From contig NZ_FMYI01000003.1 of NCBI RefSeq assembly GCF_900096905.1, positions 62,001-126,000 on the forward strand: a stretch of 64,000 bases of DNA. The letters run 5' to 3'. Shown in pieces: positions 16,849-25,893 of the stretch (the stretch's first letter is position 1; every line of letters starts with the position of its first letter). The DNA is from Pelagirhabdus alkalitolerans. GTDB taxonomy: Bacteria > Bacillota > Bacilli > Bacillales > Amphibacillaceae. The notes under the pieces are model-generated. The model worked only from the letters and a program-made list of their open reading frames with translations, was not told where the DNA came from and searched no databases. Position numbers and translations under genes: made by a program.

Positions 16849-19491
16849 ATGGAATCTAAACAAAAATTAGTTTTAATTGATGGCAATAGTATTTTGTATC
16901 GTGCTTTTTTTGCTCTTCCTTTGTTAAGTAATGATAAAGGAGTTTATACGAATGCCGTCTTTGGTTTTACAAAAATGTTACTTAAAGTACTTGAAGATGA
17001 AAATCCAACACACGTGCTCGTTGCGTTTGATGCAGGTAAAACAACATTCAGACATAAGACATACAAAGAATATAAAGGTGGACGTCAGAAAACGCCACCA
17101 GAATTATCAGAACAATTTAATTTAGTTCGTGAACTATTAGATGAAAGTTCAGTAAAACATTATGAACTTGATCAGTATGAAGCGGATGATATTATTGGAA
17201 CATTAGCGAATAAAGCATCCCAGCAGAATATAGATGTTCAAGTGATTACAGGCGATAAAGATATGTTGCAATTAGTGTCAGATAATGTGAATGTTCAAAT
17301 TACGAAGAAAGGTCTTAGTGAAATTGATGTGTATACACCTGAGTTCTTACGTGAAACGTTCACATTAGATCCGGATCAAATCATTGACATGAAGGCGTTA
17401 ATGGGAGATAACTCAGATAACATTCCAGGTGTCGCTGGTGTTGGTGAGAAGACGGCTATTAAATTATTAAATCAATTTAAATCACTAGATGGCATTTACG
17501 AACAGCTTGATGACGTTAGTGGGAAAAAGCTAAAAGAAAAACTAAAAGATAATAAAGAGCTGGCCTATATGTCTCAACAATTAGTAACGATTAATCAAAC
17601 ATCACCTGTTGAAGTGACGCTCGATGATTTAGCTTACAACGGCTATGAGCCACAATCCCTGCAACAATTTTTCAAAAAAGTTGGCTTTAAGTCCTTACTT
17701 GATCAAGTGGGCGAAGAAGGAGACGACCAAGACCCAAAAGAGGAGTTAGAGTCGATCGAGGTGCACCACGTTAAAGATGTTCGAGATATAACCTTAAATT
17801 CACCATGTTCATTAGTGGTCGAAATGATTGAAGAAAACTATCATACAGCGCCTATACTCGGATTTGGTATTACGGTTGATCAATCAACGCATTATTTTAT
17901 TCCAGAGGATATTGCATTAGCTTCTGATGTTTTTAAAAATTGGCTTCAAGACCCGAAACAAATAAAGTGGACATTTGATGCCAAAAAATTGACTGTTGCT
18001 CTTTTAAGACATGGTATACGCATCAAAGGTATAGGGTTTGATGCCTTACTAGCTTCATATTTAACGAACCCATCTGAGACAAACCACGATATTCCTGCGA
18101 TGAGTCAACGATTAGGTTATTCTAACGTCTTATTTGATGAAGAAGTTTACGGTAAAGGAAAGAAACGTCAAATTCCAGAGGTTGATCAATTAGCTGAACA
18201 TATCGTTCGAAAATCCAAAGCACTCTACACATTAAAAGATCAGATTGAAGTGGAGCTAAATGATAATGAGCAAGGTGAATTGTTATATGAATTAGAACTA
18301 CCGCTGTCTGTTATTTTGGGTGAAATGGAAGCAACAGGTGTTTCTGTTGATCAAGATCAGTTAGAAAAGATGAAAAAAGATCTAAAAGTTCGATTAGAAG
18401 AAATTGAAGCGAAGATTTATGACTTGGCAGGTGAAGAATTTAACCTCAATTCTCCGAAACAGTTAGGGCCCATTCTTTTTGAAAAGTTAGAATTACCTGT
18501 TATTAAAAAAACAAAAACAGGCTATTCGACGTCCGCTGATATTTTAGAGAAGTTAAAAGATAAACACCCAATTATTCCAGAAATTTTGACGTATCGTCAG
18601 CTCGGAAAATTACAATCAACCTATATAGAAGGTTTATTAAAAGTCATCCATGATGACGGTAAAATCCATACCATGTTTAATCAAGCATTAACACAAACAG
18701 GACGTTTAAGTTCAACAGAACCAAACCTACAAAATATTCCGATTCGATTAGAAGAAGGCAAAAAAATTCGCAAAGCATTTATCCCCTCTGAAGAAGATTG
18801 GGTGATTTTTGCTGCTGACTATTCTCAAATTGAATTACGTGTTTTAGCACATATAGCCAAAGATGAAAAACTTTTAGCAGCTTTTAAAGATCAGCGAGAT
18901 ATTCACACACAAACAGCGATGGATGTATTCCATGTTGATGCAGAAGAAGTAAATGACCTGATGCGCAGGCAAGCAAAAGCGGTTAACTTTGGTATCGTAT
19001 ATGGAATTAGTGATTACGGTCTATCTCAAAACTTAAATATTTCAAGAAAAGAAGCAAAGGCATTTATTGATCGGTATTTTGATAGTTATCCAGGTGTTAA
19101 AGAGTATATGGATGATATTGTTCATCAAGCAAAACAGGATGGTTATGTCACTACATTAATGCAAAGACGTCGCTATCTTCCTGAAATTACGAGTCGAAAT
19201 TTTAATCAAAGAAGTTTTGCCGAACGAACGGCGATGAATACACCTATTCAAGGAAGCGCGGCTGATATTATTAAAAAAGCAATGATTGATTTAGATCATT
19301 ATTTAAAAGAACATCAATTTAAAGCACGTCTCTTATTACAGGTACACGATGAGCTCATTTTAGAAGCACCGCAAGAAGAGCTGGAACAATTGAAAGAAGT
19401 GGTGCCAGAAATTATGTCGAACACAGTGGAATTATCTGTGCCACTTGATGTTGATTATGCATATGGTCATACGTGGTTTGATGCGAAATAG
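16849..19491 (+). CDS. polA: DNA polymerase I
   Basis: Repair and Okazaki-fragment processing polymerase. The 880-aa length equals B. subtilis PolA. A 5' nuclease domain (1-290; DGNSILYRAFFA, EADDIIG, GDNSDNIPGV) is followed by a 3'-5' exonuclease-like domain (about 305-470) that lacks the DxE metal ligands, as in other Bacillus enzymes, and the polymerase with DYSQIELR near 658, RRQAKAVNFGIVYG near 705 and VHDE near 832. ATG 16849 has AAAGGAGA 6 bases upstream and gives MESKQKLVLIDG; two upstream ATG codons in frame overlap the ribosome site. It leads the run polA-mutM-ytaF-coaE. Confidence 0.97.
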   Translation: MESKQKLVLIDGNSILYRAFFALPLLSNDKGVYTNAVFGFTKMLLKVLEDENPTHVLVAFDAGKTTFRHKTYKEYKGGRQKTPPELSEQFNLVRELLDESSVKHYELDQYEADDIIGTLANKASQQNIDVQVITGDKDMLQLVSDNVNVQITKKGLSEIDVYTPEFLRETFTLDPDQIIDMKALMGDNSDNIPGVAGVGEKTAIKLLNQFKSLDGIYEQLDDVSGKKLKEKLKDNKELAYMSQQLVTINQTSPVEVTLDDLAYNGYEPQSLQQFFKKVGFKSLLDQVGEEGDDQDPKEELESIEVHHVKDVRDITLNSPCSLVVEMIEENYHTAPILGFGITVDQSTHYFIPEDIALASDVFKNWLQDPKQIKWTFDAKKLTVALLRHGIRIKGIGFDALLASYLTNPSETNHDIPAMSQRLGYSNVLFDEEVYGKGKKRQIPEVDQLAEHIVRKSKALYTLKDQIEVELNDNEQGELLYELELPLSVILGEMEATGVSVDQDQLEKMKKDLKVRLEEIEAKIYDLAGEEFNLNSPKQLGPILFEKLELPVIKKTKTGYSTSADILEKLKDKHPIIPEILTYRQLGKLQSTYIEGLLKVIHDDGKIHTMFNQALTQTGRLSSTEPNLQNIPIRLEEGKKIRKAFIPSEEDWVIFAADYSQIELRVLAHIAKDEKLLAAFKDQRDIHTQTAMDVFHVDAEEVNDLMRRQAKAVNFGIVYGISDYGLSQNLNISRKEAKAFIDRYFDSYPGVKEYMDDIVHQAKQDGYVTTLMQRRRYLPEITSRNFNQRSFAERTAMNTPIQGSAADIIKKAMIDLDHYLKEHQFKARLLLQVHDELILEAPQEELEQLKEVVPEIMSNTVELSVPLDVDYAYGHTWFDAK

Positions 19492-19505
19492 AAAGGTTGA
19501 CAGTG

Positions 19506-20339
19506 ATGCCAGAACTACCAGAAGTCGAAACGATTCGAAAAACATTAAAAGAATTAATCATCGGAGAGAGAATAAAAGAAGTAGAAATTCGTTATCCACA
19601 ATTAATTAAACGTCCGGATGATGCCACACAATTCGGATTAAGTTTAAAAGGTGAAGAGTTAGTGGATATTAAACGTAAAGGTAAATTTCTTTTGTTTGAA
19701 TTTGAACATTATACGCTTGTCTCTCATTTAAGAATGGAAGGAAAGTACGCCGTCTACTCAAGTGATGAGCGCTATGATAAACATACCCACGTCTTATTTC
19801 ATTTTGAGAGCAACCGTACGCTTCATTACCGCGATGTGAGGAAGTTTGGCACGATGCATCTATTTAGAAAAGGTGAAGAATATAATCAAGTCCCACTTTT
19901 AAAAGTAGGACCTGATCCATTTGAAGAGGCGTATCAATTGACTCACATTGCCCCGCTGATTAAAAAAAGCCAGCGGGTTATTAAAAACATTTTACTTGAC
20001 CAAACGGTTATTGCAGGATTGGGCAATATTTATGTTGATGAAACATTGTATCATGCATCGATTCACCCGATGCGTACAGGTGATTCTTTATCAGATGACG
20101 AAATAAAAACAGTTTTAGCTCAAGCAAAGTTAACACTAGAAGAAGCGGTTTTAAAAGGTGGCTCAACCATTCGAAGTTATGTTAACTCACAAGGTGAGAT
20201 GGGTATGTTTCAACAGCAGTTATATGCATACAGTCAAGAAGGCCAACCTTGCAAGAGATGTGGCGATGAAATTGAAAAAACTAAGGTATCAAACCGAGGT
20301 ACACATTTCTGTCCGACTTGCCAAAAATTATCGAGCTAA
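19506..20339 (+). CDS. mutM: Formamidopyrimidine-DNA glycosylase
   Basis: Removes oxidised purines such as 8-oxoguanine and cleaves the abasic site. The 277-aa protein begins MPELPEVETI, so the mature N-terminal proline and the following glutamate are the catalytic residues; this fixes the start at ATG 19506 rather than the in-frame TTG 19497. Conserved LRMEGKY lies near residue 72, GLGNIYVDE near 170, and a C-terminal zinc finger has C-x2-C pairs (CKRC near 246, CPTC near 270). AAAGG lies 9 bases upstream. It follows polA by 14 bases. Confidence 0.97.
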   Translation: MPELPEVETIRKTLKELIIGERIKEVEIRYPQLIKRPDDATQFGLSLKGEELVDIKRKGKFLLFEFEHYTLVSHLRMEGKYAVYSSDERYDKHTHVLFHFESNRTLHYRDVRKFGTMHLFRKGEEYNQVPLLKVGPDPFEEAYQLTHIAPLIKKSQRVIKNILLDQTVIAGLGNIYVDETLYHASIHPMRTGDSLSDDEIKTVLAQAKLTLEEAVLKGGSTIRSYVNSQGEMGMFQQQLYAYSQEGQPCKRCGDEIEKTKVSNRGTHFCPTCQKLSS

Positions 20340-20374
20340 TCGTATAAACACGTCATAGACTTCATCACATATAC

Positions 20375-20410
20375 TACCTTACACAGTTATAAAGAAGAAG
20401 GTGTAAGGTA
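20375..20410 (+). promoter_or_regulatory. Inverted repeat touching the ytaF start codon
   Basis: TACCTTACAC (20375-20384) and GTGTAAGGTA (20401-20410) are perfect 10-base inverted copies. The right arm ends on the first base of the ytaF ATG, and the likely ribosome site GAAGAAGG lies in the loop. CATATACT (20368-20375), a near match to a sigma-E -10 box, overlaps the left arm. The repeat could be an RNA hairpin in read-through transcripts or a DNA operator. Function is inference. Confidence 0.45.
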
Positions 20411-21027
20411 TGTTACTCGATGGGTTTTCGATGCTTATACTGGCGATTGCTGTTAGTGTTGATAGTTTTATGGTCGCATTTGGTTACGGTTTGAAGAAAT
20501 TGCATATCTCTTTTCAAGCGATGTGTGTGATTGCGATTAGTTCCGGTGTTTTATTTGGGGTATCAATGTTGTTAGGAAATGTTTTAACGGTCATGATGCC
20601 AAATGAATTACCTAAACAAATCGGTGCCATTATTCTAATAGGACTCGGTTGTTTTCACTTAGTGGACTGTATAAAAAATCCTAAAAATAACAAACCTAAA
20701 AAGCATGAGAATACGTGGATCCCTCATCAAATAATCGTGAGTGATCCGAATTTCATTGATCGTGACAAATCTGGAGATGTATCGGGGTTAGAAGTGTATA
20801 TTTTAGGTTTTGCCCTTTCCATTGATGCGAGTGCAGCAGGTTTAGCATCGGCATTAACAGATATATCTTTAGCTGTTATTTTCGTTATTGGTTTGATGAC
20901 ACTAATATGCCTGTGGTTAGGTCTAAATTTAGGGCGTAAGTATGCATTTAAAAAACAAATGAGCGTTTTAGCTTTTATTCCAGGAATATTACTTATTTTA
21001 TTAGGATTAAGTAGAGGATTATTTTAA
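20410..21027 (+). CDS. ytaF: Sporulation membrane protein YtaF (MntP-like fold)
   Basis: A 205-aa membrane protein with six hydrophobic segments in two halves (about 5-25, 36-56, 64-84; 132-150, 158-175, 186-203). Each half carries aspartate in a repeated context (LAIAVSVDSFMVAFGYG and LGFALSIDASAAGLASAL). This resembles the MntP manganese exporter family and the YtaF sporulation protein. The middle loop (90-130) is hydrophilic with DRDKSGD. In B. subtilis ytaF also lies between mutM and coaE. A substrate is not established. See the inverted repeat at its start. Confidence 0.85.
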   Translation: MLLDGFSMLILAIAVSVDSFMVAFGYGLKKLHISFQAMCVIAISSGVLFGVSMLLGNVLTVMMPNELPKQIGAIILIGLGCFHLVDCIKNPKNNKPKKHENTWIPHQIIVSDPNFIDRDKSGDVSGLEVYILGFALSIDASAAGLASALTDISLAVIFVIGLMTLICLWLGLNLGRKYAFKKQMSVLAFIPGILLILLGLSRGLF

Positions 21028-21045
21028 ATAAGAGAAGGTGTAATC

Positions 21046-21657
21046 ATGACATTAGTAATCGGTTTAACTGGAAGTATCGCAACAGGGAAAAGCACGATAT
21101 CAAAATTATTCAACCAACACTCCATTCCAGTCATCGATGCTGATGTGATTGCGCGACGTGTTGTTGAACCGAATCAACCTGCATATAAAAAAGTTGTCCG
21201 TGCCTTTGGTGAGAATATACTCGATGATGATTTGACAATTGATCGACCCAAATTAGCGAACGTTATTTTTCATGATCCGAATAAACGGCAGGAACTGGAG
21301 AGCATTGTACATCCTGAAATCATCGATCAATTAAAAAAAGAGCGAGATGCTTTGATCAAAGAAAATGTTCCTCTGATCGTATTAGATATACCACTTTTGT
21401 TTGAAAAAAAACTAGATGACTTAGTTGATATCGTATTGGTGGTGTATACTGAGAAATCGAAACAGTTGAAACGATTGATAGATCGAGATCACTTCTCAAA
21501 AGAAGAGGCACAAAAGCGAATTGATAGCCAAATCTCTATTGACAAAAAAGCTCAAAAAGCAGATGTCGTCATCGATAATTCAGCATCACTGGAGCAAACT
21601 AAACATCAATTTGATCGTTTATTGAATCAATGGCTAAATGGTAAGGGAAATGAATAG
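21046..21657 (+). CDS. coaE: Dephospho-CoA kinase
   Basis: Phosphorylates the 3' hydroxyl of dephospho-CoA in the last step of coenzyme A synthesis. The 203-aa protein has the P-loop GLTGSIATGKST at residues 6-17, DADVIAR near 32, the HPEII motif near 88, LDIPLLFE near 112 and RIDSQ near 162. AGAAGGTG stands 7 bases before the ATG. It is separated from ytaF by 18 bases and is the last gene of the polA run. Confidence 0.96.
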   Translation: MTLVIGLTGSIATGKSTISKLFNQHSIPVIDADVIARRVVEPNQPAYKKVVRAFGENILDDDLTIDRPKLANVIFHDPNKRQELESIVHPEIIDQLKKERDALIKENVPLIVLDIPLLFEKKLDDLVDIVLVVYTEKSKQLKRLIDRDHFSKEEAQKRIDSQISIDKKAQKADVVIDNSASLEQTKHQFDRLLNQWLNGKGNE

Positions 21658-21691
21658 GATTACCCTTGAGATCGTTTTCTCATGTGAATCA

Positions 21692-21700
21692 TGTTAAAAT
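21692..21700 (+). promoter_or_regulatory. Extended -10 promoter candidate
   Basis: TGTTAAAAT fits an extended -10 element 55 bases before the next gene. No convincing -35 box is present at 17 bases. Confidence 0.35.
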
Positions 21701-21755
21701 AATGTTAGACTAATAGAAGGTAAAAAAGTATTCATAAAAATAATGAGGTGTAATT

Positions 21756-22145
21756 ATGGGGTTTAAACAAACGTGGAATAAGTTTTTTAATAATCATTCA
21801 GAATCAACAGAAAACCATTGGGATCCAAATTTAAGAACACGCTATTTTAAGACAACGAAAGATAAAGGTTTTGATAGTATTCTTGAACACTTCAATCGAC
21901 GAAAAGATTGTGAAGTGAAAGCAAATTCTATTGAACATGGTGAAATTAGTTTAATGTATAAAGGAAAACGTAAAGCTTTTGTCGTGGTGACAGTTATTAT
22001 GGTTAAACCATTTAGAACAGCTGTAGATTTTTCCGTAACGACAGAGGGAAGTTTGTTTGATTTAGGATTTAGTCATAACACAATTCCGAAGTTATTTAAG
22101 AGTTTGGAACAAGACCTGACACCAATTGACCGACCAAATGAGTAA
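21756..22145 (+). CDS. Conserved hypothetical protein between coaE and nrdR
   Basis: A 129-aa soluble protein that I do not recognise with certainty. It begins MGFKQTWNKFFNN and contains a basic middle part and a predicted beta-rich core (residues 60-100, ending in DFSVTTEGS). No signal peptide, membrane segment or cysteine motif for metal binding is seen. It has its own likely promoter, and GAGGTG lies 8 bases before the ATG, so it is very probably translated. In B. subtilis gapB and speD occupy this stretch; neither is here. Proteins of this kind are usually annotated as cytosolic proteins of unknown function. Confidence 0.75.
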   Translation: MGFKQTWNKFFNNHSESTENHWDPNLRTRYFKTTKDKGFDSILEHFNRRKDCEVKANSIEHGEISLMYKGKRKAFVVVTVIMVKPFRTAVDFSVTTEGSLFDLGFSHNTIPKLFKSLEQDLTPIDRPNE

Positions 22146-22176
22146 ATTAATAGTTTATAGATGGGAATGAATAGAT

Positions 22177-22647
22177 ATGCGTTGTCCAAATTGTCATGCC
22201 AAACATACACGAGTACTCGACTCACGTCCCATTGAAGAAGGTGAGGCTATTCGCAGGCGAAGAGAATGTGAATCCTGTCAATACCGATTCACAACTTTTG
22301 AGCGTGTTGAAGAAATGCCACTCATTGTGGTTAAAAAAGAAGGCATTAGAGAAGCATTTAGTCGAGAAAAATTGATCCGAGGATTAATAAAAGCTTGTGA
22401 AAAAAGACCGGTTGCTTTAGAACAACTTGAACAATTAGCAGTGGACGTAGAAAGTAAATTAAGAGATCAAGCTGCATCTGAAGTTAAAAGTGAAGATGTT
22501 GGTGAGCTTGTCATGGATGGATTAGCAAAAATTGATGATGTAGCATATGTCCGTTTTGCTTCTGTGTATAGACAATTTAAAGATATAAATGTATTTTTAG
22601 ATGAGTTAAAAGATTTAATTCAGCAATCCGATAAATCAGAAGAATGA
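22177..22647 (+). CDS. nrdR: Transcriptional repressor NrdR
   Basis: Zinc-ribbon and ATP-cone repressor of ribonucleotide reductase genes. The 156-aa protein starts with MRCPNC, giving a C4 zinc ribbon (C3, C6, and CESC near residue 32), followed by RFTTFER. The ATP-cone (about 49-139) senses ATP/dATP. The length is typical. The ribosome site (GGGAATG) is weak. It precedes the helicase loader genes dnaB-dnaI as in B. subtilis, linking dNTP supply and replication initiation. Confidence 0.96.
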   Translation: MRCPNCHAKHTRVLDSRPIEEGEAIRRRRECESCQYRFTTFERVEEMPLIVVKKEGIREAFSREKLIRGLIKACEKRPVALEQLEQLAVDVESKLRDQAASEVKSEDVGELVMDGLAKIDDVAYVRFASVYRQFKDINVFLDELKDLIQQSDKSEE

Positions 22648-22668
22648 GTCATATGTGACTCATTCTTT
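22641..22668 (+). terminator. Hairpin between nrdR and dnaB
   Basis: A perfect 11-bp stem AGAATGAGTCA / TGACTCATTCT with loop TATG spans the nrdR stop codon. Only three T residues follow, so it may attenuate rather than end transcription, leaving some read-through to dnaB. Confidence 0.5.
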
Positions 22669-22708
22669 AACTATTTCATTTGGAATTTTCGTGCGAAAGG
22701 AGATCACT

Positions 22709-24040
22709 ATGCATCAATCGATTGGTAAAATATTACCTTCTGATGGCTTCTTAGTTCAAGAGAGCCCCCCTTTAACATATGAGCATTATCAAGCGCTTTA
22801 TCAGCTTTATCAACCCATTATAGGTGCTAAAAGTGTTGCGGTTTACATGACATTAAATACACAAGTACTTCATACAAAAACAAGAACGCATCATCACCTC
22901 ATGCAAACGATGAACCTTTCGCTTGATGAATGGTATGATGCACGTATTAAATGCGAAGCGATTGGCTTGATCCAAACTTATAAAGAAAAGAATGCTGATG
23001 TTGATCTATATTATTATCGTCTGCTTAAACCGTCTACAGCATTTGAATTTCTTCAAGATGATTTGTTAAGTCAAATGCTCTATCATCACGTTGGACAGCC
23101 GAAATATCAGGAACTATTAGAAAGAATTGAGCAAACTAAAAATTTATCATTGGATCAAAAAGACGATATTACAAAACCATTCACTGATATATTTTCCGTT
23201 GTTGATCCTATTTCTGTTCCAAAACCTAGTGCAGACTCAAATGAATCAACATCCTCAATTGATATCGATGTCTCAATTGATTGGGACTGGCTGAAGAAAG
23301 TTTTAGAAGATCGCATGCTTCCTTCTGATATCATTTTTAGTCAAGAAAATAATACGTTAATTAAACAAATGACGGCTTTATATCGTTTAGATACAAACCA
23401 GCTTGAAAAAGCACTACAATGGGCAATTGATGAAAATCATTCTCTTAACAGAACGGAATTTAAAACGGCTTGTCTAGATCTAACGACGATGTCTGAAGAG
23501 AGTCCTAAAGAAGTAAACAAAAGAGAAAAGATCAAAGATCGTTCATCTAGTAAAGAAAAGACAAAACAAGAGCGTTTTATCGATCAGATGGAAACGATCA
23601 CGCCCAAAGAATTACTTGAAGATCTATCAAATGGTTCTCAAGCCTCAACACAAGATTTAAAGATGATTGCTTCTATTATGGAGCAACAAGGCTTAACGCC
23701 CGGTGTTATGAATGTTTTGATCCATTATGTAATGTTAAAAACAGATATGAAGTTAACGAAATCTTATTTAGAAAAGATTGCAAGTCATTGGTCTAGAAAG
23801 AATGTGAAAACAGTCCACCAGGCGATGACGCTTGCGAAGTCTGAGCATAAAAAGTATCAACAATGGACGCATCAACCGAAAAAGTCATATTACAACTCTA
23901 AAGCCAAAAAAGAAGTGGTTCCTGAATGGTTTAAAAATCAAAAAACGAACTCAGCAAAACAATCAAAACAAACAGACGACTCGAGTCAAGATGTCACTGA
24001 TTTATTAAAATCCTTTGAAGAGCAAAAGACGCAAAAATAA
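22709..24040 (+). CDS. dnaB: Replication initiation and membrane attachment protein DnaB
   Basis: Helicase co-loader of the Bacillus primosome, acting with DnaD and DnaI at oriC and at restart sites. The 443-aa protein has the N-terminal DnaB domain (LTYEHYQALYQLYQPIIGA near residue 23), an acidic, serine-rich linker (about 160-200), and the C-terminal DnaB/DnaD domain near 300-370 followed by a basic tail. It is a little shorter than the B. subtilis protein (472). ATG 22709 has AAAGGAGA 6 bases upstream; a longer frame starts inside the preceding hairpin and is rejected. dnaI follows after a gap of about 12 bases. Confidence 0.94.
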   Translation: MHQSIGKILPSDGFLVQESPPLTYEHYQALYQLYQPIIGAKSVAVYMTLNTQVLHTKTRTHHHLMQTMNLSLDEWYDARIKCEAIGLIQTYKEKNADVDLYYYRLLKPSTAFEFLQDDLLSQMLYHHVGQPKYQELLERIEQTKNLSLDQKDDITKPFTDIFSVVDPISVPKPSADSNESTSSIDIDVSIDWDWLKKVLEDRMLPSDIIFSQENNTLIKQMTALYRLDTNQLEKALQWAIDENHSLNRTEFKTACLDLTTMSEESPKEVNKREKIKDRSSSKEKTKQERFIDQMETITPKELLEDLSNGSQASTQDLKMIASIMEQQGLTPGVMNVLIHYVMLKTDMKLTKSYLEKIASHWSRKNVKTVHQAMTLAKSEHKKYQQWTHQPKKSYYNSKAKKEVVPEWFKNQKTNSAKQSKQTDDSSQDVTDLLKSFEEQKTQK

Positions 24041-24052
24041 AGGAGAATGACA

Positions 24053-24988
24053 ATGGAATCCATACGAGCATCTTTGAAGAAATGGATGAATGAACGACAA
24101 TCATTCCAAGAAGCTTATCAACAGATGAGAGAAGAACTATTAAATGACCCTGATATTCAATCAGTTATTCAAGCGCACCCTAAACTTGATCAAAAGGCTG
24201 TTGACCGTCAATTGATTAAATTATATGAATACTACTCACAAAATAAAGATTGTTCGAATTGTTCAGAACGTGGTGGGGGTTGTGCTGAGAATATTCTTCC
24301 AGGTTATAAGCCTGTCCTCGAGGTTGAAGGAACAACAATCCATTTAAGCTACGTGAAATGTAAGTATACAGAAATTAAGGAACAACAGATGAAGCGTACA
24401 AATTTAATAAAGAGTTTGTATATGCCTAAGGAAATATTGGAGGCGTCTATATCAACAATTGATGCTGCAGATCCTGACCGACATAACGCTATTAAAACGA
24501 TTGTTAACTATTTAAAATCGATTCATGATGAAATACCCAAAAAGGGTTTTTATATCCATGGGCCATTTGGTGTCGGTAAAACTTATTTTTTAGGTGCGAT
24601 TGCTAATGAGTTCGCAGATAAAAACATTGAATCCATGCTTATTTACATGCCTGAACTTGTTCGGGAAATAAAAGGATCATTCAAAGATGATTCAGTTGGT
24701 GAGAAAATCGATCGTTTTAAAAAAGTACAAGCCTTGATGATTGATGATATAGGAGCGGAATCACTGTCTTCTTGGTTTAGAGATGAAGTGTTAGGCTCAA
24801 TTTTACAATATCGTATGATGGAAGGCTTACCTACTTTCTTTACTTCTAATTATTCTTTAGATCAACTTGAGCATCACTTATCAACAACAACGAAAGGCGA
24901 TGTTGAGCAGTTGAAGGCTGGACGTATTATCGAACGAATTCAACAAGTAAGTGAGCCAATTGAAATTAACGCGGCTAATCGACGATAA
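24053..24988 (+). CDS. dnaI: Primosomal protein DnaI (helicase loader ATPase)
   Basis: AAA+ ATPase that loads the replicative helicase. From ATG 24053 the protein is 311 aa, the same length as B. subtilis DnaI, and begins MESI as that protein begins MEPI. An N-terminal helicase-binding region contains cysteines (CSNC near residue 66 and a later GGGC) for zinc; the ATPase domain has Walker A GPFGVGKT near 168 and Walker B MIDDIGAES near 227. An in-frame ATG at 24047 sits one base after AGGAG and is unlikely to be used. Confidence 0.94.
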   Translation: MESIRASLKKWMNERQSFQEAYQQMREELLNDPDIQSVIQAHPKLDQKAVDRQLIKLYEYYSQNKDCSNCSERGGGCAENILPGYKPVLEVEGTTIHLSYVKCKYTEIKEQQMKRTNLIKSLYMPKEILEASISTIDAADPDRHNAIKTIVNYLKSIHDEIPKKGFYIHGPFGVGKTYFLGAIANEFADKNIESMLIYMPELVREIKGSFKDDSVGEKIDRFKKVQALMIDDIGAESLSSWFRDEVLGSILQYRMMEGLPTFFTSNYSLDQLEHHLSTTTKGDVEQLKAGRIIERIQQVSEPIEINAANRR

Positions 24989-25028
24989 AAGTTTTACACA
25001 ATTTTGACCATTAAGTATGACCCTCTGC

Positions 25029-25036
25029 CATACAAT
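25029..25036 (+). promoter_or_regulatory. Sigma-E -10 element for ytxC
   Basis: CATACAAT fits the sigma-E -10 consensus CATACAnT exactly and lies 32 bases before the ytxC start. The -35 region is poor (CCATTAA region). ytxC is a sporulation gene, which supports the reading. Confidence 0.5.
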
Positions 25037-25068
25037 GTATTAAAAAGGTTTGGTAAGGGGGCGGGATA

Positions 25069-25851
25069 ATGGTTGAACTTCAATTTGAAACGAAAGACTC
25101 ATCTCACCGCATGTATCAGCTATTAACAAAACGAATGCTTACCATTTCATCTGTGAAGTTACCTAAATTGACTATTCCAAATGAATATGAGCAACCTTTA
25201 TACGATGCATGTGTTGAACTTTTTTATTTAGATTGTTTAATGCCTTTAATGGTTGATCGACTCACTTCGAACTATCATTATGATGTAGAAAAAGATTTGC
25301 GTATGGTCAATCAAATTATGCGTTTTATTTCTAGATTGTTATTGACCGATAACTTTATAAAAAGTCCATCCCTTTATGATTATAGAAGGCTAATTATAAA
25401 GCACTTTTGTTCCTCCAAAATAAACAACATGATTATGTATGCTCAGACGTGTGATGCGTTTTTCTATCGATTTGAATGGTTAATAGATGATATTATTGCC
25501 CGGGCAATAGATGAAATTAAATTAGATGAGACATATGCGGAATTTTTGCTATCGAGTCAAAAATTTTTAAAACATAAAGAAAAAGGCCCTTCAGTAACGA
25601 TTCAGGCCGTGAACGGCAAAACGATTTGTTATCAAATGGGCGGTCTAACATCTGTTTCTTATGTGAAAAAAGAAGATTTATTGGCGCTACCAATAAATCT
25701 ACAATGCATTGCGTATGATTTTCCAGTATTAGCATTTTTGATTCATAAAAACCCAGCTTTTATTTCATTTCCCGTCTCAATTGAAAACAAGAATTTTATT
25801 CGTTTTTTAAAACGCTTGTATGGCAATCGTATTTGTATATCGGCCGTATAA
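25069..25851 (+). CDS. ytxC: Putative sporulation protein YtxC
   Basis: A 260-aa protein matching the YtxC family: two alpha-helical halves with the characteristic YDACVELFYLDCLMPLM region near residue 43 and a C-terminal segment (about 185-260). No catalytic motif is seen. It stands between dnaI and thrS as in B. subtilis. The start has GGGGGCGGG 3-8 bases upstream. The exact sigma-E-type -10 box upstream fits expression in the mother cell. Its biochemical role is unknown. Confidence 0.8.
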   Translation: MVELQFETKDSSHRMYQLLTKRMLTISSVKLPKLTIPNEYEQPLYDACVELFYLDCLMPLMVDRLTSNYHYDVEKDLRMVNQIMRFISRLLLTDNFIKSPSLYDYRRLIIKHFCSSKINNMIMYAQTCDAFFYRFEWLIDDIIARAIDEIKLDETYAEFLLSSQKFLKHKEKGPSVTIQAVNGKTICYQMGGLTSVSYVKKEDLLALPINLQCIAYDFPVLAFLIHKNPAFISFPVSIENKNFIRFLKRLYGNRICISAV

Positions 25852-25858
25852 ATAGATC

Positions 25859-25887
25859 TTGATTTTTTGCTTTGCTTAAGATATAAT
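25859..25887 (+). promoter_or_regulatory. Sigma-A promoter for the thrS leader
   Basis: TTGATT and TATAAT are separated by 17 bases. The predicted start near 25894 leaves about 300 bases of leader before thrS, as expected for a T-box. Confidence 0.75.
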
Positions 25888-25893
25888 GCTATC

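Noticed and set aside
18000..18260. PolA proofreading domain as a novel loss
   Set aside because: Absence of exonuclease ligands is usual for Bacillus-type DNA polymerase I.
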